Shown in pieces: positions 14,536 to 19,108 of a DNA stretch of 19,108 nucleotides. A program made the translations under genes and the position numbers. Under the pieces are notes generated by a model. That model was given only the letters and a program-made list of their open reading frames with translations. It was not told the DNA's origin and searched no databases. The stretch's first letter is position 1. Each line of letters begins with the position of its first letter. Source of the DNA: an uncultured Rickettsiales bacterium (GTDB lineage Bacteria; Pseudomonadota; Alphaproteobacteria; UBA8366); assembly GCA_913046825.1 (NCBI GenBank), contig CAJWTF010000070.1, forward strand, positions 1 to 19,108, given 5' to 3'.

Positions 14536-15432
14536 CTACTTAGCTAAAAGCCCGTCGCAATACCTGCCAATACTTTCGATCGCCTGTTGCCCCTCATCCA
14601 AAATATGGGCGCTCATGTGCCAGCCGTGAAACATATCCTCCCAGGTTTCGTATTCGACACTGACGCCCGCGGCCTTGGCGGCCTCCGCGAGACGCGCGCT
14701 GTCGTCGAGCAAGGTTTCCGCCGAGCCGACTTGTATTAGGAGTGGCGGTAACCCCTTTAAATTGCCGAATAACGGGGACGCCAATGGCGTTTTCGCGCCT
14801 GCGCCGTTAAGATAATAGCCCGCCATGCGGTCAAGGTACGCCTTGCTGATGACCACATCTTCATCTGACTTCGATTGCATGCTGTCGCCGGATTGAGTGA
14901 GGTCGGTCCAAGCACTCATCGGGACCGCGGCGGCGGGAAGCGGATCGCCTTCGTCCTTCAATTTCAGCAACAGCGCCATCGTCAGGCCGCCGCCGGCAGA
15001 GACACCTCCGACGACTATCTGCGAAGCATCGACGCCCTGGCCGAGCAGCCATTTATAGGCTGCATAGGTATCGTCGACTCCGGCGGGGAACGGGTCTTCG
15101 GGGGCCAATCGATAATCGATGGAAAGACAACGCATGCCGGTCGCTTTGGAAATCCGCGCCGCCGTCGAACGTGTGGCCGCCACGGAGCCGCGATAGTAGC
15201 CGCCACCGTGGATAAACAGGAACACCTTGTCGCGTGCGACACCTGCCACTTCGATCCACTCGGCGGGAACGCCGTCCGCGTCGACCGCCTCGCACGTGGT
15301 CCCGTCCGGCAGCGGGATAGCCGAGCCGCTCGCTTTATGCGTGCCGCGCAGTTCCTCGAGGGTTTTATCGTCCTTATACGCATCGGCGCGTTTTGCGGCC
15401 AAGATCTTCTCAAGTGCGGGGCTGCTGGCCAT
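14536..15432 (-). CDS. Alpha/beta hydrolase fold-3 (HSL-type) esterase
   Basis: A 298-residue esterase of the hormone-sensitive-lipase family (alpha/beta hydrolase fold-3). The oxyanion-hole motif HGGG is at 75-78 (FLFIHGGGYYRGS), followed by CLSIDYRLAPEDPFPAGVDD. The nucleophile elbow GVSAGG places Ser145. The acid residue is Glu239 or Asp243 in VGSAETLLDDSARLA, and the histidine is His268 in DMFHGWHM. It should hydrolyse short-chain carboxyl esters in the cytosol; no signal peptide is seen. ATG 15432 follows AAGGAG at 8 bases. It lies 24 bases downstream of the dienelactone-hydrolase-like gene on the same strand, so the two almost certainly form an operon, suggesting breakdown of an ester or lactone compound. 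The natural substrate is not evident. Confidence 0.92.
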   Translation of the reverse strand: MASSPALEKILAAKRADAYKDDKTLEELRGTHKASGSAIPLPDGTTCEAVDADGVPAEWIEVAGVARDKVFLFIHGGGYYRGSVAATRSTAARISKATGMRCLSIDYRLAPEDPFPAGVDDTYAAYKWLLGQGVDASQIVVGGVSAGGGLTMALLLKLKDEGDPLPAAAVPMSAWTDLTQSGDSMQSKSDEDVVISKAYLDRMAGYYLNGAGAKTPLASPLFGNLKGLPPLLIQVGSAETLLDDSARLAEAAKAAGVSVEYETWEDMFHGWHMSAHILDEGQQAIESIGRYCDGLLAK

Positions 15433-15456
15433 GTCTTTTCTCCTTGTGACTTTGAA

Positions 15457-16197
15457 TCAACCGAGATTGCGGCGGTAGAGAGCTATCAATCGCTCCCAGT
15501 GTCGTTCGGCGGCGGGCAGGTCGTAGCACCAGCGTTCGGGGAATGCGAAACCGTGGTGCACACCGGGATGTATCTCCAACTCACCCTTGGCGCCGGACGC
15601 ATCGAACAGACTTTTCAATTCTGTAACCATTTCCGGCGGCGCCAATTCGTCATGCTCGGCGCAAGAAATATAGAGCTCGCCTTTTGCCTTGCTGAGGTTG
15701 AGGTGCGGACTTTCTTCTGCGTCGCTGACCAGCCAGGTACCATAGAACGACGCGGCAGCGGCAACCCGGTCCGGGAAACGTGCCGCAGCGGCCAGCGAAA
15801 ATGGTCCGCTCAAACAATATCCGTGCGTTCCGACGGGGCCGGGTTTCGCCTCGTCCTGTGTGTCGGCATAGGCCAGCATATCGGCGAAGTCTTGCATCAC
15901 CGGCGGGATCGTCATCTTGGTGCGGACCGCGCGCATTCGGGTGTTCTCCGCACTGTCCTTTTCCAACACGTCGGGGCCGTATTTTGTGTCCTTGCCCGCG
16001 CGGTAATAAAGGTTTGGGAGCATCACATAATAGCCGACCGATGCGAGACGCCGGGTCATTTGGTAAAGCTCTTCGCGAATACCGGGCGCATCCATCAGCA
16101 TGAAAATGGCGGGGAAGGGGCCACCGCGATCAGGGCGGCAGACAAAAGTCTCCATCTCGCCGTCGGTCATCTTAATGTCGAGGACTTCTTCGATCAT
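15457..16197 (-). CDS. Dienelactone hydrolase family protein
   Basis: A 246-residue alpha/beta hydrolase of the dienelactone hydrolase family. The nucleophile elbow THGYCLSG has cysteine (Cys128) rather than serine, as in true dienelactone hydrolases. The acid is Asp183 in SCAEHDELAPP, and the histidine is His215 in GVHHGFAFP, a family hallmark. PAIFMLMDAPGIREELYQMT replaces the usual E-x-x-G-x-x-x-x-I region: the glutamate that often precedes G in true DLH is D-A-P-G here, so activity on a different lactone or ester is possible. VGYYVMLPNLYYRAG is typical. ATG 16197 has GGAG 9 bases upstream. First gene of an apparent two-gene operon with the HSL-type esterase 24 bases downstream. Cytosolic; the in vivo substrate is unknown. 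Confidence 0.9.
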   Translation of the reverse strand: MIEEVLDIKMTDGEMETFVCRPDRGGPFPAIFMLMDAPGIREELYQMTRRLASVGYYVMLPNLYYRAGKDTKYGPDVLEKDSAENTRMRAVRTKMTIPPVMQDFADMLAYADTQDEAKPGPVGTHGYCLSGPFSLAAAARFPDRVAAAASFYGTWLVSDAEESPHLNLSKAKGELYISCAEHDELAPPEMVTELKSLFDASGAKGELEIHPGVHHGFAFPERWCYDLPAAERHWERLIALYRRNLG

Positions 16198-16340
16198 CTG
16201 AGGGCTCCGTGCCGAACAATCGTCAGCTACGGAATCTAAGTCGATGGATGCCAGTGGAAACCGCTAACAAAGCCGCTTTTTGTTATCAGGTTTGAAGAAT
16301 AATAAAAAATTAGTCCGCAACCAAATCTAGGGGCTATCTT

Positions 16341-16370
16341 TTGGAATTAAGTTGGGGCAGACTATATATA
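16341..16370 (+). promoter_or_regulatory. Predicted sigma-70-type promoter of the micro-gene
   Basis: TTGGAA at 16341-16346 and TATATA at 16363-16368 are separated by 16 bases (18 if the second TATATA register is used). Transcription would start near 16375-16380, giving a leader of about 25 bases before the small ORF. This is pattern matching only. Confidence 0.45.
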
Positions 16371-16385
16371 GTGGTGAAACAATCG

Positions 16386-16398
16386 AAAGGAGGTGATC
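16386..16398 (+). promoter_or_regulatory. Exceptionally complete Shine-Dalgarno sequence
   Basis: AAAGGAGGTGATC is complementary over all 13 bases to the conserved 3' end of 16S rRNA (GATCACCTCCTTT). GGAGG lies 7 bases before the ATG at 16401, an optimal distance. Ordinary genes in this window match only 4-7 bases. Confidence 0.8.
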
Positions 16399-16400
16399 TG

Positions 16401-16478
16401 ATGTCAAGAATGAGTGTCCGTGCGAGTGGTCTTGGTGCCCAACGAGGACAGAAGAGCAACCTCTCCGGTCAACGTTAG
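16401..16478 (+). CDS. Putative 25-residue basic micro-protein (leaderless of known family)
   Basis: ATG 16401 to TAG 16478 encodes 25 residues beginning MSRMSVRASGLG and ending SNLSGQR. It has four arginines, one lysine and no acidic residue, so it is strongly basic and probably disordered or nucleic-acid binding. I do not recognise a family. Support comes from its surroundings: a promoter-like TTGGAA/TATATA pair, a 13-base perfect Shine-Dalgarno, and a strong intrinsic terminator 43 bases after the stop, all in about 180 bases of otherwise non-coding DNA. No downstream gene follows on this strand for over 2 kb, so it is unlikely to be an attenuator leader. It could instead be a regulatory RNA that carries a translated region. 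The opposite strand has an open frame, but it lacks a ribosome site and crosses the terminator. Confidence 0.5.
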   Translation: MSRMSVRASGLGAQRGQKSNLSGQR

Positions 16479-16521
16479 CGGTGCGCATAAATAGTTAGGG
16501 CCCATCGCACGGCCCATTCGG

Positions 16522-16557
16522 AAAGGCGGTCCCAACGGACCGCCTTTCTTCTTTTTA
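16522..16557 (+). terminator. Strong rho-independent terminator
   Basis: AAAGGCGGTCC (16522-16532), loop CAAC, GGACCGCCTTT (16537-16547) form a perfect 11-base stem followed by CTTCTTTTT. A second, weaker stem (GTGCG at 16481-16485 with CGCAC at 16506-16510) lies between the small ORF and this hairpin. It closes the micro-gene transcript. Confidence 0.85.
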
Positions 16558-17200
16558 GAAGAAAAGCCGCCGAAGCTGTGCTTAATCACCAGGTTTCTGA
16601 AATGAGTGAAAAACAGCTCTAGCACCTTGCATTGGACTTGGGAATCGGTTGGATTAATTAAAAGTGAATAATACAACCGCAAGGCAACAAGACGTGTTTG
16701 GACGACGCGAGATTTAAAGTGCGGAGGAAGCGTCGGTGTGTCGTTCGGCTAATCGATATGGGGAAGCTGGTTGTAAGTATACCTAAGTAATAATATTATG
16801 TCACAGTGTATAAATTAATAAATAAAATGTGAATTTATAGAAAATAAAATAATTCATTAATTTTAGGGTAATTCATTTATTTCTGTATTTTTGGTGTATT
16901 GTACAATGTGTACGCAACGTATCTTTAATAGAGAATTTATTAAGGGATAATAGTAATCCGTTTCCGATAGTAAAAATAAGTAAAATTCGGCCGGATCTTC
17001 TAACCTGGTGTATCAGTCTCAGAATTACACAAAAAACATTTGCAAAGCGAATAGTAAAATTTATAAATATTTTAAGGTAAATGGATTATTATTTTATAAT
17101 ACAACGAGGTTGGCGAAAATTATTCTAACCTTATTGATGATCGAGTCGCTAATATTACTGTTTACACTATCATTTTCGCATTAAGTAGCCTGTCCTCCAA
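16558..17200. other. Long non-coding, largely AT-rich region
   Basis: About 640 bases with no supportable gene. The first 200 bases are of mixed composition; from about 16790 to 17170 the DNA is very AT-rich with stops in every frame. No tRNA, known RNA fold, tandem repeat array or attachment site was recognised. It lies downstream of the leftward dioxygenase gene and downstream of the rightward micro-gene, so promoters are not required here. Confidence 0.5.
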
Positions 17201-18082
17201 TTAAGAGGTCGGCGTGCCTCGAAGACAGGTCCGGTGCAACACACGGGAATATTTTGCGGCGTCGAAATTGGCCTCGGCACGGTGTAGCAAGCACCGATTG
17301 TCCCACATCAGCATGTCGCCCGGCCGCCAAGTGTGGCGGTAGAGAAATTGGGGCTGTGTCGCATGGGCTTCCAGTTCCAGGATCAAGGCACGGCCTTTCT
17401 CGAAGGGCCAGCCCTCGATGTGGGAGGCGTGCATGCCGGCGAAGATCGCGGTTCGGCCGGTCTCCGGGTGGATGCGGGCCAGGGGATGGGTGTTGTCGGG
17501 CGCATCGGCGAGTTCTTCGGCCGACATCTCGCGGCCCTCGTTCTCGCGGGATAGCCGCCAGCTGTGGACGACCTTGAGATCACGGATCTTCGCCTGGCGA
17601 TCGGCACTCAATCCCTCGAATGCGGCGTACATGTTGACGAACACCGTGTCGCCGCCGTCGGGCGGCAAGGTTATGGCGTGCAGGATAGTTGCCATAGACG
17701 GCGCGGGCCGGAAAGACTTGTCGGTGTGCCATCTGTCCGAGCGGACCTTGCCCATCGGCTTTCCGTCTTCACCCAGATTGTTTACTATATGCACCAGTGG
17801 CAGATCATTCGTGCCCTTGTTGCGTGCGGTGTGCCGCTCCAACGTACCGAACTGTTCGGTGAAGGCGACCTGTTGTTCCTTGGTCAGGTCTTGATCGCGA
17901 AAGACGAGGAGCTGATGATCGAGAAAGGTTTGGTGCAGTTGACCACGTGTGTCCGCGTCGAGTGGTTCCGTGAGATCGAGCCCGACGATTTCCGCCGTCA
18001 TCAGCGCGGAGAGCGACCGGATTTCCCAAGGCGATTGAGGCGGCGATGCGGAATGTACGCCGTTAGTTGCGATGCTTGCCAT
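17201..18082 (-). CDS. TauD/TfdA family 2-oxoglutarate-dependent dioxygenase
   Basis: A 293-residue non-heme iron(II)/2-oxoglutarate dioxygenase of the TauD/TfdA family, which oxidises substrates such as taurine, phenoxyacetates or other small acids. The iron ligands are visible: His119 and Asp121 in SDRWHTDKSF, and His267 in CLLHRA. Other family text includes ALMTAEIVGLDLTEPLDADT, LLVFRDQDLTKEQQVAFTEQ, PPDGGDTVFVNMYAA, FAGMHASHIEGW and WRPGDMLMWDNR. The 2-oxoglutarate-binding arginine is probably one of those in YSRVLHRTCLRG. The start is taken as ATG 18082, which has AAGGA 10 bases upstream; ATG 18118 and 18112 are in frame but lack a ribosome site. The exact substrate cannot be told. It stands alone, between a long AT-rich region and gene relics. 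Confidence 0.9.
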   Translation of the reverse strand: MASIATNGVHSASPPQSPWEIRSLSALMTAEIVGLDLTEPLDADTRGQLHQTFLDHQLLVFRDQDLTKEQQVAFTEQFGTLERHTARNKGTNDLPLVHIVNNLGEDGKPMGKVRSDRWHTDKSFRPAPSMATILHAITLPPDGGDTVFVNMYAAFEGLSADRQAKIRDLKVVHSWRLSRENEGREMSAEELADAPDNTHPLARIHPETGRTAIFAGMHASHIEGWPFEKGRALILELEAHATQPQFLYRHTWRPGDMLMWDNRCLLHRAEANFDAAKYSRVLHRTCLRGTPTS

Positions 18083-18212
18083 CGTGTTCGGTTCCTTGTC
18101 CGTTAACCTCATATCCACGCAGCTGATTATAGCGCCTTACTTGATGGTGGGTGAGCACGGGCAGTGTGGCAAGATGCGTCTTCAAATGGACGAGGTGGAG
18201 CTGTCCCCGTAG

Positions 18213-18488
18213 TCATGCCGATTTGGCGATCAAACCTTCCAGCATGGCCGGGTTCACCGTCCCCGCGGGCTTCGGCGTTCATAATGGCAAACAGGATTTA
18301 GATGCGGTCTGTTTGAGACGCGGTCAAGCCGATTTCCGCCTTCAATTCCGATAGATGGTGGGGCCGGGAAAGCCGAAAAGCTCCGCCGGTTTGGCAAAGC
18401 CTCAACCACGACCGGCCGCCAAGTCTCCGCTGTCTTTTGGCGAGAGGGCCTTGATTGTGCGGCCTTGCTCGCCGCCATACGGCGCCGA
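18213..18488 (-). pseudogene. Relic of a small LTxxQ-type (Spy/CpxP-like region) protein
   Basis: Reading leftward from 18488, one frame gives SAPYGGEQGRTIKALS, then GDLAAGRG, a TGA, then GFAKPAELFGFPGPTIYR. This closely follows a family of small exported alphaproteobacterial proteins with P-Y-x-G-x-Q-x-R-x-I-K-A-L-S, G-R-G-M-G-x-A-x-A-A-E-L and Y-P-G-P (recalled, not searched). A one-base shift then gives ELKAEIGLTASQTDRI, containing the expected L-T-x-x-Q, then TAA and ILFAIMNAEARGDGEP. A further shift gives MLEGLIAKSA and a TGA ending at 18213. At least two stops and two frameshifts rule out a functional protein. The signal peptide is missing: upstream the frame is replaced by an unrelated HAD fragment. 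Confidence 0.55.
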
Positions 18489-18627
18489 GTGTGATTTGCA
18501 TCTTAAAGACGGGTCCCTGGTTCGCCACGCAGAACGGAATGTTTTGTGCTTTCAAAGTGTCGCGCACGCCGGGTATTGCGGTGATTTCTTTACGGAAAGC
18601 ATCGAACCAGTCTGTGATGGTGGTCAC
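18484..18627 (-). pseudogene. Fragment of a HAD-superfamily hydrolase
   Basis: About 48 residues from ATG 18627 read DWFDAFRKEITAIPGVRDTL and PFCVANQGPVFKMQITLG. The I-P-G-V-x-x-x-L helix followed by [IL]-P-x-C-V-A-S-N-[GS]-x-x-x-K-M is the cap-to-motif-II region of beta-phosphoglucomutase-like HAD phosphatases. The N-terminal D-x-D-x-(T/V) active site, normally about 75-90 residues earlier, is absent upstream, as is the downstream lysine/acidic motif. Homology ends at LG, where the neighbouring relic begins, so a deletion appears to have joined two genes. No function is expected. Confidence 0.55.
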
Positions 18628-18752
18628 ACCACCATTGATTCACTATAATTTAACGGCAGATTTGGTAACAAAGTGTTGATGGTTTGGACGATGCCGGTCG
18701 GAAGGCTTATATTCGTCTGGGGAATTATCTTCGACCTTCATGGGAGACAAAC

Positions 18753-19108
18753 ATGTCAGAGGCCGACCAGGAATTCGGGTTTGCGGAGCCACATGATAAA
18801 CCAATTCCGTATATTCACCGAATTTCAACGTATTATCAGACTCTTGGGTATGGGAAGCCGTATCGCTGGGCGCATTATAACGACGTACCGTTTACGCCAC
18901 TGAAGAAACCGCTGTCGGAAAACCGGGTCGCGTTGGTGACCACGGCCGCACCCTATCAGCCGGATAAAGGCGATCAGGGACCGGGCGCGCCGTATAATTC
19001 AGCGGCGAAATTCTACACGGTTTATACAGATTCGACCGAATCGGATCCGGACCTCCGCGTCTCCCATATCGGTATCGATCGCAATCATACGACGGCCGAG
19101 GATATGAA
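18753..19108 (+). CDS. Glycine/sarcosine/betaine reductase component B (GrdB)-like protein, partial at the right edge
   Basis: An open frame from ATG 18753 (behind GGGAG) runs off the window after 118 complete codons. It reads PIPYIHRISTYYQTLGYGKP, then FTPLKKPLSENRVALVTTAA and LRVSHIGIDRNHTTAEDM. The pattern L-S-x-x-[RK]-[VI]-A-L-[VI]-[ST]-T-A-G/A followed by a charged stretch and S-H-x-x-x-D followed by a D-x-N/M region is typical of proteins annotated as glycine/sarcosine/betaine reductase selenoprotein B family, which in aerobic proteobacteria are usually non-selenium homologues of unknown role. The redox Cys/Sec position of true GrdB lies beyond the window edge. Family assignment is from memory of the motif. 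Confidence 0.72.
   Translation, partial: MSEADQEFGFAEPHDKPIPYIHRISTYYQTLGYGKPYRWAHYNDVPFTPLKKPLSENRVALVTTAAPYQPDKGDQGPGAPYNSAAKFYTVYTDSTESDPDLRVSHIGIDRNHTTAEDM

Noticed and set aside
14875..16239. A 454-codon rightward open frame
   Set aside because: It is antisense to both the esterase and dienelactone hydrolase genes, which are intact with catalytic triads and ribosome sites.
16386..16398. AAAGGAGGTGATC taken as the antisense of a 16S rRNA 3' end
   Set aside because: No other 16S sequence flanks it on either strand. An ATG at ideal spacing makes a Shine-Dalgarno the better reading.
16404..16682. A 92-codon leftward open frame over the micro-gene
   Set aside because: It crosses the strong terminator hairpin, lacks a ribosome site, and its middle (KKKKGGPLGPPF) is simply the terminator stem translated.
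1..19108. CRISPR arrays, tRNA/rRNA genes, transposases, integrases, phage or defence genes
   Set aside because: Looked for across both strands; no regularly spaced repeats, cloverleaf genes or mobile-element proteins were seen.

Overview
The window looks like part of an alphaproteobacterial chromosome, perhaps a Rhodospirillales-like or marine lineage. The coding DNA is GC-rich and uses ordinary Shine-Dalgarno sites. The gene families (DUF427, CaiB/BaiF CoA-transferase, DUF411, TauD, GrdB-like, sarcosine/dimethylglycine methyltransferase) and three types of short palindromic repeat fit that group. Several intergenic stretches (about 1-235, 12420-12540, 14085-14210, 16790-17170) are by contrast extremely AT-rich. 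No tRNA, rRNA, CRISPR array, transposase or phage gene was seen. The taxonomic guess is inference only.

Layout, left to right. 1-1518 (+): a YqgE/AlgH-type protein with an unusual N-terminal membrane or signal segment, then a DUF427 protein. 1528-2867 (-): a frameshifted FAD-dependent pyridine nucleotide-disulfide oxidoreductase pseudogene, divergent from a class I methyltransferase (2954-3727, +). 3724-4894 (-): a two-gene operon of methylmalonyl-CoA epimerase and an Asp/Glu racemase/maleate isomerase-type enzyme. 5074-7153 (+): a DMT/EamA exporter and a family III CoA-transferase, separated from the previous operon by a large inverted repeat. 7445-9352 (-): a sarcosine/dimethylglycine N-methyltransferase-like enzyme and a glyoxylate/hydroxypyruvate reductase-like dehydrogenase. 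10017-12206 (-): a copper-type DUF411 protein and an acetolactate synthase-like ThDP enzyme. 12556-14040 (+): a DHA2-type MFS transporter whose natural N-terminus appears to be interrupted. 14241-14511 (+): a decayed GGDEF domain. 14536-16197 (-): a dienelactone hydrolase/HSL-type esterase operon. 16341-16557 (+): a complete, isolated micro-gene with promoter, near-perfect Shine-Dalgarno, 25-codon ORF and strong terminator. 17201-18082 (-): a TauD/TfdA dioxygenase. 18213-18627 (-): two gene relics fused head to tail. 18753-end (+): the start of a GrdB-like protein.

The intact genes look like a loose set of small-molecule catabolic functions (CoA thioester, 2-oxo/2-hydroxy acid, ester and lactone chemistry, 2-oxoglutarate-dependent oxidation) with two exporters. 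They do not form one pathway operon. At least four loci show gene decay (1528-2867, 14241-14511, 18213-18627, and possibly the MFS 5' end), so this looks like a region in flux. The most unusual signal is the micro-gene at 16341-16557.
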